From positions 1,031,541-1,095,540 of the forward strand of contig JANPWX010000062.1 of NCBI GenBank assembly GCA_024734555.1: DNA of 64,000 bases, in the 5' to 3' direction. The position numbers were made by a program, and so were the translations under genes. Source of the stretch: Trochalopteron elliotii (taxonomy: Eukaryota; Chordata; Aves; Passeriformes; Leiothrichidae). This document shows, in pieces, positions 35,721-49,000 of this stretch (position 1 is its first letter; each line of letters begins with the position of its first letter). The notes below the pieces were generated by a model. The model made no database searches. It worked only from the letters and a program-made list of their open reading frames with translations, and was not told the origin of the DNA.

Positions 35721-38700
35721 TTTAGATTTTAAATTATCACCTCCTATTCAGTATCCAGACTCCCTTTTATTAAATAGAAGATAAAAAGTACTCTGAAAGC
35801 AAAAGAAAATATATTTTACAATCACTTATAACAAAGATAAATATCAGGACGTTAATTTACAGAAAAAATGTTATTAACTTGTAGATGTCAGACATAGTAA
35901 TCTATTTGATTTTGAAATTCTTTCTGAATAGACTTTGATACTAGAAGTAAATATGTGAAGATTTTTACATTTACAATGAACATTAAATTTGGAAATGTGT
36001 TAAAGGCAAGGAAGAATTACCCTGTTTCTGTGCATAAAAAGAATACAATTCATTGTTATTACTATTGCTGTTATTATCATACTTTATTTGCATTGAATTT
36101 GGAGATTTCATGCAATTATTTTGGCAGAATGTAGCATTAAACCTGAATGAGATCAATTTTCCTGTTTGACAAATACCTGTAAATTAAAGTGGAAAAATCC
36201 TTACTGCCATCTGTATCGAGCCAGAACATTTCAAAGACAGTTACAGTCTTTTTAGTGGAGACAGAGACACAGGAATGGTCAAACACTAGGAATCTCACAT
36301 TAGATGTTATAATTGAGTTTTGATTTAAAGTTCAGACTTATTTAGACCACTGTTGTGCTTTCAACTGTCAGTGTCCTTCACACTGAATGTCCTTCACACC
36401 CTGGGTCCATAAACTCCTGGGTTATGGTCCTTCCTGATCCTTAACAAAAATTAGGTCCTTATGGAAGCAATACTCCTTTTCTTCTGAACTGGTGAGGCTG
36501 GTAAGTTTTAGACTATGGCATAAAGATAACATAATAATCATGGAAATCAGCAGCACTATCAGGCATAGAAACCTTGCATGTTGGCCCAATTTACTTCTGA
36601 CTGCTTCTTCCCTCTTGGATAATTGAGCTTGTTGGGTCTTGTATCTGGTTTGTTGTTTAATGGACAGATGTTTTCAGTTTTTTGGCTAACAGTCATTAAT
36701 ATATAAGAATTCAGGTGTATCTAAGGCACATGGGTGCTGTAAAAACTGTAGCAAAGCATGAAATATAGGTTTAATTGAATATTGTCTATACATATTTTTT
36801 ATATCTCAAAGTGTTGGAGAGGCCAGGTGCATCTAAAAATAATTGCTCAGAGTGGCAGCAAAACCAGTTCAGAGCTGGGGGTTGGCATGACTGGTGTACA
36901 TGTAAATAATAGCTAATATTTGTGAATAACTACATGAAGGATGTCTAGGATAATATCTTTCTGAATATTAGAAACTTAAGCAGTTTACTACCTTTGAAAT
37001 GCAAAGGTGAAAAAAGAAAATAAAAAAAACCTGCAGCATGAAAATCTGAAACAAGATCAGTCATTACTTTTGTCTTACTGTTTTGATGCTGAAAGATACT
37101 GACCAAAGAATACCCAGGTTTCTTTGGCTGAGATGAACTGGGCAATCCAGGTCACAGGACACCTTTAGCTGCTTTATCTTTTATTCTAGTGGCAGTAACT
37201 AGTTACCTTTCTTGCAATCTTGGCAGTGCTATTGTGGATTTGTAGACTTCACTGACAGCCAGGACCACTTCCAGATCATCCCTTCTCATTGGAGACACAG
37301 ATGACAGCATGGATTTTCAGTTTATAAGACTATCAGTCCAGCATGTGTTAAAGATTTTCAATGAGGTAGCAAAAAGAAATCCAGGAACAGGTAAACAACA
37401 GCACAGGGAAGTGAAAAATTTTAATTATTTTTGTTTTAAATTCTATAGAATTTTTTAATATCAGTAAAAAATAGTACTAAACTTCACAAAAGAATCAAAA
37501 AACACTCTGACCATACAATTCTAGACAATGAGCTTGTGGATACTCAAAACTAAAGTATAACTCAATGAAGAAAAAAAATGCAAAAAAAATTATAATTTTG
37601 TGTTATAATCACACAGACACACATGCATCTAGAAAAATTATCAATCCTATTAGTTACTATTACTATGTTATTGGCTGAAAAAACATCTCTCATTCAAAAT
37701 TCATCCTTTAAAAGCTGTAAAACTGAAAAAAAATTTGATGTAGGTACAGTTAGTAAAATTCTGCCCTGAAAGTTGACTCTACATATTTGTTTTACCATCT
37801 TCTCAAGACTTCTCATGTCCTCTTTTCTCCATTGCTCCAAAAGAGCCATAAGAAAACTGTATTATTTAAATATGCCTCCTAAAATAAGCTTTCATTATAC
37901 ACTTACAAAAATATTAGAAAACCAATCATGAGAAAATCTCTCTGCCTATATATCAATGTCTATATATCAGTATATTAAAGTCATGCGATTATTGTTTACC
38001 TTATTGCATATCATTTGTTAAGAGGTCTATGTAATTTGAACATTTAAGTTGTTTGTTTAGACCATTTAAACATTTGAATATCCAATAAAGGCTGGCACAA
38101 GTACACATAAATAGAATATTCGAAGCAGACACACGTGAAATAATAACACACTACATATTTTCCTGCACATTTTTTTACTGCTCTTAGCTATAGATCTGTG
38201 TGCTTTACAAAGAAGACAGTGCTTTATCCAAAGGACTTTGGCACATACAAATCAAACATTAAAATGTATAACTTCTAGGTAGAGCAGAATGCAGAACCAT
38301 TTGTGAGATACAGAAAACCCTAATATTAGTGTACCTGTGTTGATTGATACAGTATGCTGAGATGATATCCTCATTTTGAGATTTCAATGCCTTTTGCCAC
38401 TTAGGGACTCCAGATGGTAAACTCCTCAAATAGAAGTGAAATAATTTTGTGTCATGGTGAATTAAATAGTCATAATATGAAGTACTGTACTCCAGATTAT
38501 CTTACTGACTTCTACTATCACATCTTTATGAAACACTACTTTGCCACCAGCAGATTTATATAAAAATAGTTGTCTTCTCCAGACTCCTGTGTTCAGGTCA
38601 GGGTTGAGAACTTTAATAAAAATAACATTTATAGTCAGAACATGAGTTAGATTTTCATATGTGAAATCTGATTAAACATTTTTAGTTTTGGATTCAGCTT

Positions 38701-41700
38701 GGATTTGTAATTAAAAGTAAATATTCAAGAGAGAAAATAAAGTAAGAATTATCCTTATGCTCTGGTTTCAAATCATTAAATTACAGAGTCAAGCAACATC
38801 CTTTCCATCACCACCCCACCACCCACTCCTGCTTTGAATACCTCATCAAGTTCAATGGATAATTCTCTTCTAAATAATTTCTTAGATTTCAGTCTCTTCT
38901 GACTAGGAAAATTCTTTGCCTGGCTTGCTTCATAAAGAAGAAATGTAGTATTTCTGTAACTGACTTGCATCTTAAAAACAGAACATTTTGCCGAACAAAA
39001 GAGACCAACAGATGGAACACTATATTTAGAAGTTATTTTTCAGCCTTCAAAGATTTTATACAAGGCACTTGAAATTATTATTATTAAGACGTTGTGACTG
39101 TGAAAGTTAAAACTTCTTATTACAAGACATCTTTTTAAAAACAATTGAAACAGCATGACAGTCTTCTACATGGTGCTTTAAGTCTAAGGAGTCAGTGATG
39201 GTTATGTTATATACAATAGGTTAGTACAAAAATTGACTATAAAATATTTTCGTGAGAATTTTTTTTATGTTGTTTAAAAATTAGTAAGAATAAAAAAAGG
39301 CTAATAATAATTATCTGTGATATCAGAAAATTTTATATGTTTAATTGATATATGTTTTTGCACTGTAGAATGAAAATTACTGATGTTCAATTTCCTAATA
39401 GTTTAGCACCCTTATGATGAGTGGCTGAAGTAGCCTGCTAAGATTTGCATTGCACTGTTTCCAATGTCACAAATGCCCAGTCACCATTTCTTCACCAGTT
39501 GTGTGTGAATTTTGATTTTCACCAGTAAAATGTTAAATAATCTGAAAGGTATTCTTGAATCTTTTGCTATCTTCCTTGTTTTCAACAAATTTTTTGTAAA
39601 ACATCTGAAAAATGGGCAAGAAATTTTAGCATATTTGTATGCAAGTATTTTTTTTTTAATCTGTAAACATACTTTTCCCAAATAATTCATCTAGTTTAAA
39701 ACTTCATTAAGATAGTGTACAGTTTGAGATAGAAGAGCTGTGCAGTTTTGATAGAAGATGCCTTCATCCAGTTATGCCACTCAACAAGAAGTGGCTGCTA
39801 TTCCTTATTTTAGCAAAAGTTCACTTACTGGTGAACTTTTACTGACAGCACAAAACCAGAAATCCAAAAGATATTGTTTCGAGATTTCCCTTAATCTATC
39901 TACCCAAATAAAGGTATTTTAGCTCCCTGAAGTAAAGATAACAACTGTTCCAACAAAGTTTTGAGAATATTTTTACTAAACCTGACAATACCTCATTGTA
40001 CGCAGGCAGTTTTTATATTCTCAGTTATCACCTTTATAAAGAAATTGAAAAAATAACTTTCAATGTGTTTGATGTTTTTTTCTCAGCATGGAAGTGTATA
40101 TTTAGGTACACTTATATTGCTTCCTGTTGGGATGTGGGACCAGCCCTGGCTGCCAGCCTGGGGGAATCCCCACGCTCTTAGCCCCGCTGTCCTCAGGGAG
40201 CCATCCTGCTCCATTACAATTTTGATCTTGCTAAATTAACTCTCAGCAAAGCTTGGCTTTTTTATTTTGGCATTTGATAAGAGAAATTAAGTTTGTTTCT
40301 GTGGCTTTTTGGTTTAGTGTTTTTTTTTTGGTTGGTTGGTTGGTTGGTTGGTTGGTTGATTTGGTGTGGTTTGATTTTTTTAGGATTCACTTATCCAGAA
40401 GGATAACATTTCAAACTGAATTGGGAAATTCCAGGGGAAAATAGAACAGAAAATGTGTTAACATATTGATGAGGAGAAACGAAGAGAAAGGAACCAGTGA
40501 GGTTAGAGAAGACTCAAGACTCTTTTCTTTAAAAACACTGAGTGTTTGGAGATAGGTAATACAGATGTATCAAGAAAAATATAGTAAATTTTAATATGCC
40601 CCAGTGATTCTTTTTTGATCTATCAAGATTTTTGGCAAATTCTTTTTATGTTTTGGGAAATATTTGCTGTTTATGCCTTTCTATTTTACTTCTATAATGT
40701 GTTTTGCCTTGGTCACATGGTGGATAGATTTCATCCTGCTTTTCATCACATTCTTCCATCACATTTAAGCAATCCTCACTTCACAGTTCTATCTAAAGAG
40801 ACAGAGCTTGATGCATATAAAAATGCTATTCTCCATTTTCATTTCCCTTTTCCACATTTTTCAGTATGCTTAAAAGAGGATTAGTAAATCCCTGGCTACT
40901 TAGAATTTCTCAGATGTCACTGTGCCTTATACCATTTCTCTTCAGTACAACCATCTGACAAAGTGAAAAGAGCACAATTTTTTCTGAAAAAATAATTTAG
41001 CTTTTCTGGTCATGCCTAGGATGAGCCATATTTCCATGTTGTATTTTTAAAATCAGATCTTGAGTTAACTACATGGGAGTAAAATGATTTATAGAAATTT
41101 AAGAGATGACTCATGGAGCTACTTTTTCACATGCTCTATGAATCTATATTTAAATCTTGATTTCAAAATCCTAATAAGTAGCATATATTTAGTGGAGCTG
41201 ATAGTTTTTAAAAGAAACCCTCACTGTAACAAAAAACACACAAAACAACACACTCTGACTCTAAACCTTAGAATAGCAAATCATATGGTTATCTAATTTT
41301 TATCAAATTTACTTTTATTTACTTTTAATTCATGGATAGAAGATTATCATTATTATTTGATTTTTTTTTTAAGTGTATGTCCTTAACAGAACAGAAAGTA
41401 GTCAGCCAAAAATTTCCCAAATGTGTGAAAATTCCACCTCGGGATCTGCCTCACTAATGCTGCAATAGAGATGATACATATGCTGTATGTGGATTGGAGA
41501 AGTTCTAAAATGAGTGTTTATATAAGACTTCACCAATAAGTAAAGGTACATGAAAGAGGTATTTGACTGTGCATGTGTAATTTTTTGTGTTCCTAGATGT
41601 AATAATGTACTTTTTGTTGATACAAACCATTTCACAATAGCACTAATCAGTACATGATTTGTTTAATTAGTTTCTGATATTGCTTATAACTACAATATTT

Positions 41701-41780
41701 TAAAGGCTCATTTTCAAGAGACAACTTATGAAATTTATTTAATAAAGTATTTAACAGTACTAAAATAATTTAAAGATTTG
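35721..41780. other. AT-rich non-coding stretch
   Basis: No gene is supported in 6 kb. A short GC-rich patch at about 40,125-40,215 stands out but matches nothing I recognise. A (GGTT)7 tract lies at 40,330-40,357. The word TGTCCTTCACAC is repeated at about 36,370-36,400. Confidence 0.55.
40330..40357. repeat. (GGTT)7 tetranucleotide microsatellite
   Basis: Seven exact GGTT units follow a run of T. Confidence 0.95.
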
Positions 41781-41914
41781 AGATTAGCTCAGTTGATTAC
41801 ACCATGGTGCTAAAGCTCAGGTTGTGGGCTCAATCCCTGTGCAGGCCACTCATTTAAGAGTTGGAGTCAATGATCCTTGTGGGTCTCTTCCAACTCAGAA
41901 TATTGTGTGATTCT
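41781..41914 (+). mobile_element. tRNA-Ile-derived SINE with CR1 tail (TguSINE1 type)
   Basis: The left half resembles a tRNA-Ile gene. It has an A-box region GATTAGCTCAGTTGATTA, then GGTGCTAA around the anticodon loop, then a B-box region GGTTGTGGGCTCAATCCC and GCAGGCC closing the acceptor stem. The right half (about 41,858-41,914) is a CR1 3' end: GAGTTGGAGTCAATGATCC, then GGGTCTCTTCCAACTC, then the terminal TGTGTGATTCT. This head-and-tail structure is that of the passerine SINE family described from zebra finch, copied in trans by CR1. Substitutions in the A box and loss of some anticodon-arm bases show it is an old copy, and it is not a functional tRNA gene. Confidence 0.88.
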
Positions 41915-44900
41915 TTGACTCAATTAAATGGATTATGTGTTTACTGGTATAACTCCACTGATTTAAAATACTAATTTAGGAAGGAATCTGACCTGTGATT
42001 TTTAGGTTGACAGATCAGCCTCAAAATTATGTCATATAAAAGTGCTTTAGCTTGCTTGAAAGCTATAGGTCTCCTCTTGAAATAGCATGTGTTACTGGAC
42101 AAGAGATATGCTTACTAAAGATATTACAAGTACCTGGGCTTTGCTTAGTGGGGCTTTTTCTTAAAATAAGAGCCAAAAAAGAGAATGGTTTTATTTCTTC
42201 CTACTTTCAGAATATACCTTAGCAACTGGGTCATGGTTTTAAAGTATTTCAACCATAATACCTATCTGAAAGCTCAAGTACAACTAAATGGAAAGAAAGA
42301 TTTAAATTCCAGTGTGTAAGTAAGAAAAAGTAAATCTTCATAGAGATTATACAGCTAATCCCTTAGTAAAGTCAGTTTAATTCAGCTCAGTCAACTGATA
42401 CAGGTGAATAAAAACAACTTGAAACAAATCTCAAAGCAAACCAGATGACAAGCATATCAACATTTGATACTAGTTTTTTTCCTTTTTTGTCCCAGAAAAG
42501 GCCAATCTAAGAATGAGAAAATTCTGTAGCAATATGGAATTTGAACTATTCAATTAATTAAAATGAAGATATATTGAAAAGTATCCTCAATTAAATTTTG
42601 CTTCCAAGCTTAGTAGCATAGCTATTCATATTTTATCTTCCTCGATTTTAAATTTTTAAAAATGAGATGTTTCAAAATATTTCTGTTCTGGTTCTCAGAC
42701 AAGAATTTCTCATCTTCTCAAGAATAGATACAACAGGAAAGTTGAAAGACTGCAAAAACTATATTAAACATCTCTATTTAATGCTTATAATGCTCTTGAT
42801 AAGGTGATTGATAGTTGAGAGTACAGACTATAATCATAACATTATACGTTATTCAGGATTATTCTCGCAGCTGGAGTAACAATGCAGATTTGCAGAGGGG
42901 AAAAAAAAGGAAGAGATTAAAAAGTAAGACTAAATTACAAATGCAACTAAATGTCATAGTGATAACATCTAATCTTGATGGAGGGCAGCAAGTGATGCAG
43001 TGGAGAGATGCTGCAGTTTGGTACAATATAGTTGTGGTTATTCCAAAATGCTCTAAGTCAGTTGATTTAGATTCTCCTCTGCCACATTACCAAGATCCGA
43101 GCACAAAAAAGACATGGCTTGATGATGTCTTTAGGCTGGATTTATCCTGCTTATCTCTCCTTTATTTACAGTGTTCTGATGAGATATGTTTCCATAGCAA
43201 TTCAGTAATTCTTAGTAATATTGACTTACATCTTCATCTACTTATGAAGTTTGCAGCCAATATTAAATCTATTTCCCTGAACAAGGAAAAAAGTACAAAA
43301 ATGTTTAAGGACCCATACACGATCTGCCACTGTTAAAATCTTAAATAAGAAACAAAAATTGAAAATGGAAAAAATTATGCTACTACAGTGCACTAAAACC
43401 AGAGGGTCAATATAGAATCAATAATTTATTACCTATTCATAGGAATTTGGAGAAATACTCATGTCATGACGTAGATGGCTAAACACAATGAACCTAGGTT
43501 GAAACCAGGGGACTTAGAAACCCACTTTAACATTGTATTCAAGCAGCTAATTTTCTCTAGAATCAACTGAAGTCCAGGAAAGGTTTATGCAAAATCATAC
43601 AAGTCCCAGGCTCACAAACTCTATGTCAAATTGGCTTTGCACAGTATTAGCCTGGATACTTCTGAGCTCTGCTTCCTGGTATGTAGACTGCATGTTTGTA
43701 TTTACATAGATTAGATCTTTTCACTACACATAGCACATAGCATTCTAATAACTCTGAAAATGATTTTTAAGGTAAATAAAACATTTTTATGTCTTATGCA
43801 AGACCATTCACCCCAATTCCATGGATTACAGCAAAAACTCCTGTGCACTGATAATGGCTTATTGCACATAACTTTTTAATAATATCTCCCAAAACAAGTC
43901 AAAAGGACATAAATAATGTTACTACTATTATTAACTTTCCCTTGTGCTATTTTTATTCACAATGTATCGGTTTACCATTGCCATGTGTGAGCCAAAGCAT
44001 GGAGATACTTGACAGAAAATTCATTCTCTGCAATAGAGATTGCCACAAGGGGTATATTGAAAGTAGCACTGATGAGTCAGAAGGCATATTTGGATAAGTC
44101 ATGAAGCCAGGCAATACAAGGTAATCAGGCTGTGTTTGGTCTAACAGAGAAAAAAATCATGGGAAAAGAGGACATGGTGAATGCAGAGACCAAGAAAAAG
44201 GATATTTTACATGAAAATATCCCAAGAGTTTGCATTTACCAAAGCAAAAGTACAGTATGATGTGCTGAGGTGTGAGACAGTGGGAATTTGAACAAGAGAT
44301 GATCTGTACACACAAACGGTAACAAGGAGTTGAGATATGGATCATTTTTTTTCTGAAGCTATCCTTGCATGTCTGTATAAATATAAAATAAAAATGTGAA
44401 CATTTACCATATGTTACATCATTATATGCTTGTTGTGCTATGTTTAACACAACCTAGTCCTTAGCTTGTAAATAGTAATTTTCATCTCAGTGTAAGGCTT
44501 CTTAATATGGTTTGTAATGTTTTATTATGTAGGCTAAATTTGTGTTCCAGTTATGTCTAAATGCTGACATTATTCAAGTGACATCCAAAACAGCCAAAGG
44601 ACACACTGTGTTAAGATTAGGAAGAAAGTTAATTTTGATTGCAAACTGTGGGCTCACAGATATCTAGACTTTTTTTGGCAGTTATCTAATTCAGGATAAG
44701 AAGGCTTGAGAGTTACTGAATATCATTATCTTGAAAAAAAGAACCTGCTCAGGGAAAAATGTCATAGATCATGTACAGGTTAAGAGGTAAAATAATTAAT
44801 GTAGGAGGAATCTGTTACCATCAGGAACTGCAAAGCTATGTCTTTTAAACATAAAGAATTTCATTTCTATATTGTTTGATTCCAAATTCTATCTAAAAAT

Positions 44901-45929
44901 TAGGAGGCTCTTTCAGGTAGGAAGCATTGTTAAAAGATACTTTAAATCACTAAAGTTTGGTTTGCATCTTATCTACAGCAGATGTATGGTGAAGGAGAAC
45001 ATGGACTGAATTTTTGCCAGGCTAAAAAATAACTTTTCAATTAGTCTGCAACATTTTAAGTACTTGGTGTTGAAGAAACAGGCATTTTTGCTCCTTCACT
45101 TACTCATGATTGCAAGTCTATCCTTACTCTTTTTTTTTTATTATTGTTTTTCCCCTCAGATGACTGTTAATAGAAATAATTTTTTCCAGGCTATCACCAT
45201 CTGATGGAAAAAAACTTTTCATATGAAAACTGCAGAATATCTAGTGACAAGGTCTACTCAGGAACAAGCTACTTTGTTCCGAATAGATAAAGTTTTGTTT
45301 AAATTGAAATTAGATGTGCATATGCCTGTTAAAAGCACAAGAGACAAAAAGCCCAGGGATTTGCATAATGCAAAAGAGACACTTCTGTGAATATGGACTG
45401 ATGAGAAAATATAAGTGCTGATATGCAATCAACATAACCAAAAGCTGCTTGTCTGTGATAGCCAACCAAGTCAGTTGCCAGAAACTAGCTGGCAGAAAAC
45501 TAATTTTTATTCAAAAAGATTATATTAGTCTTTAGTACTTTTTAGTAATCTGCTTTATAGATATCTCAAGACACATATATCCCCTTGTTAAAAAGTCACA
45601 TTAGCAAAAAAGTGAGATGTGATTCTATTCAAGAAATTTAATTTATAGTAAGGAATAGGTACATAATGTTCTGATGTTCAGTTTGTTGAGCATTTCTGGG
45701 CTATCAGTTTCAGAAAATCAAACAGCTTCATCTTTAAATAATAAGAAGTCTACCAATTCTGTGTTTATAAATGTCATTCCTAAGGATATTAACAGATGAC
45801 AAATATCAGGCTAGATTACTACATTTCTAAAATTTAGACTTTAACAAATGTGTTACTGATGTTGAAATATATAAAACACTGCTCATTATATGTAGCTCCT
45901 TCTAGTGACAGGTGTCTGTCTAGCCATTG
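41915..45929. other. AT-rich non-coding stretch
   Basis: No recognised element in 4 kb. It includes one 173-codon plus-strand open frame (42,815-43,336), unusually long for such AT-rich DNA, which is discussed as a finding and not called as a gene. Confidence 0.55.
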
Positions 45930-46014
45930 CAGAGGGATTGGAACTAAATGACTGGAACTAAGGGATTGGAACTAATCTTTTCCAACCCAGCCCAAATTCT
46001 ATGATCCTATGATT
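45930..46014 (+). mobile_element. CR1 3'-end scrap
   Basis: The sequence ends TTCCAACCCAGCCCAAATTC, then ATGATCCTATGATT, the terminal motif and repeat of a CR1 on the plus strand. Its 5' side carries GGATTGGAACTAA-like words three times, a small local duplication of the usual single GGTTGGAACTAGATGAT segment. Only about 85 bp remain, the common 5'-truncated form. Confidence 0.8.
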
Positions 46015-49000
46015 TTCATGTCTTTATGTATGTATAGGTTTATATTTTTACATAACTTATCAGTATAATTCAAAAATTATTTATAAAATATTAGAATCTG
46101 TATCCTCATTTCAAGAAAGAATAATTGAAACATACAGGGCTTAATTAATATTTTAACCAAACTGTCAGATCAGGTAACAAAGGTAGATATAATGAATTAA
46201 AAGAGATAAATTAATTAAAAGAGCAAAATTTCATAAATTCTAACATGAGTCTTCATTAATTTTTAAGTATATCAGCTGGTATGTCATTATTTTCTTATTT
46301 ACAGGAAGATGGTTTACATGAAATAGAAAGTATCTCTGAGAAGCATCATAAAAATAAAGCAAATCTAGAGTCATTGTAAACAGTATAGATCTGTTTCATG
46401 CTTATGACACAGACATGCTGAGCAACACTAGCACAGACTCTGCCAAAATATTTATGATACCGAGCTGCTGTGAAAAATTTTTGAAAGAAAAAAAATGTTC
46501 CAAGGAAAATAAATATGGAAAAAGTATAGGCAGAAACATGAACATGAGACATGGTTTTTATGAAAAAAAAAAAAACATTATCCCCTGTGTTCTAAATGGA
46601 GAGAAAAACATCCTAAAAATTACATTGCTGGGTTCAATCAAAAATTTTATTGAAATAAATGAAAATACTGTCTTTGGTCTCTATAAAAAATGGTTAGTGA
46701 TTTGGCATCAGTTTTGACATCAGCACTTTGAGGAAAGAGTATAAACCTCTGAGGATGAGTCAGTGCCAGATACAGAATTACCTAAATTTTTAGGTCCTTA
46801 GAATGGGAGAAACTGATGTAAATTATTCCTATTTACTAAGTAGTCTACAAAATTTTGTTTGGTGAGACAGAAAATTTTAATCAAGTAAGCTTTGTAAGAC
46901 ATTGGAGAACCAAAAAGCCTTAAAAATCCATTGGAACCCTTTTTATTCCCTTTGAAATTTGCTTAGAGAGGGAGACTGGATATTTTGTGAAACTATGCAT
47001 TTTCTTAAAGCTTTTCTGTATTGTAAACGATGATCTAAGGATAAACCTAAACTTTGTGGGAATTGTTGATGAAGCACTGCCATCTTTTGGTTGTACAAAT
47101 ATGGAATATGGTGGAAGGATATAATTGTTACTGAAATAAGGACATAGGCAGAAATCATAAAATTATCTCTTTATTCTAGCATTGGTCAACTTTGCTTTTC
47201 TAGGTAGTTGGCTGCAATTTTCCCCTTAAATTCTTCAGTATATTCTAAGTTCACCACCCTATCAGTCAAAGTAATACAACAAAGTGGCATGAAGTAATTG
47301 TTAGCTTTAACAGAAAATTGATGGCCTAGGTTAAAGGAGTTTTCTGTACTTTTTTTCAATTGCTCTTGTCTTTACTTTTTCCCAAAATAGATTAGCAAGG
47401 TAAATTTTATTACAAACTAGACTAATTTTCAAATTATAGAATATAATAAATGCTAATGTAAATTGCAATTACTGTGTGTAAGAATTATCTAAGAACTAGC
47501 TGGTGACGCTAAAATCAGCTGTGTTTTATATTAAAAGTAATACAAATTGTTCTCCATTCCTTAAGTTATAAATCTAATGCTGATACTCAAAGATTCAGTC
47601 CTATGGTAACATGTTTCTTGAAAAAAGATTTTTGCCACTTACCTATTTAACAGTTTGCAGAGGCCACACAATTTTAAGTAAACAGTATAGTAATACAGCA
47701 GAATATTTTTCCTGCATGTGGAAATAGTTGACATATTTATTAATTTAGTAGAAATGTGAAAAATGCAGTATATGCTTTGAATGTGTAAGACCAGTATTAT
47801 TCCATTATAAAATATAGATTTTATATCCAATCTTCTTGTCATATCAGATTTTACTTCTTTTTAAATGCAATATTAATGTCATAAGCTAATATAAGCAAAT
47901 TTCTAGAAGAATAAATAAGATTTTTATGTGAATATTAATATTTTACCCCTCAAAAATTATGTTTAAAAACTTACATCCCACTAAAGTATTGCTAAATTAA
48001 CAATTAAAGGTATAAAGTTATCAACTGCCTCGAGTGCAAATGAATTACAATTTCTGCTTGTAAGAAACCATGTCTTTATGCAGTACTTTCAAACTTGATT
48101 TGACCAGAAAGAGATGGGAATTCTGCCATATGCCTAAGACTTATGAAGTGACATTTCTCCTGTTAGCTCAAATATGGGCAAAAGTGTGAAGTGCAAAATA
48201 TGCTTGCACTGCTAAGGACTGACTATCAGCACACTTGTCTGAGAATTCAGTAAACATGCAACATTTGGAAGGTCAGAGGCCTGTGATATGGAAATCAAAT
48301 GATTATCTAATACTGGATGAAAGATGAGGAGTTTGAAGGGGTTTTTTTAAATTATGACAAGAAGCTTCTGCACATCTGCTGGCTGAGATAGTGATAAAAA
48401 AGTCAATATCAACATTTGGCAGTTTAGAACAATCGTTACCTCATTTCAGAGAGACTGGTACCACTGGCACAGATAGTTGCAGGTGAGACCAATAGTACCT
48501 GATAGCACAGTCCCAGAAAGTCTGTATTCTGAGCAGACCAGGCACTTTTTGGCGTGTCTCATTCTCCCTTCTTGTGGTCTAGCATATTTCTGGGTATATC
48601 ATACTGAGTCATTGTTGGAATCCTAGAAACTTAGGATAGCTTAACTTAGGATAACTAGGTATTATTCATCCTGACCTTGGCAGAGAAGAAAAGCCTAAAC
48701 TTTTACAGGTCATGACTGCATCCTCTCACCCAGTTCAAGCAATCTCCTTCATTCCTGCTGTACAGCCTGCTAGCATGGATACCATGGGATTCCTGCATGA
48801 GATGCTGCATGTGCTCCAGACAGGGAGCCAGCTGCATTCATGCATCCACTGCACAGGAGCAGACCTTGCAGGTAACCATGGCTCAGAAGCACCTCTCTGT
48901 GCAGAGTCATTTGACACAATACTTAGCACCTAGTACCAAGAGTCAGAGATTTCTTCTGCAAAGCAGACTGAAGCAATTCATGTTGCCCCTCTGGCAAGAC

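Noticed and set aside
41781..41855. A tRNA-Ile gene
   Set aside because: The A box is mutated, the anticodon arm is shortened and the sequence runs into a CR1 tail, so it is the head of a SINE.
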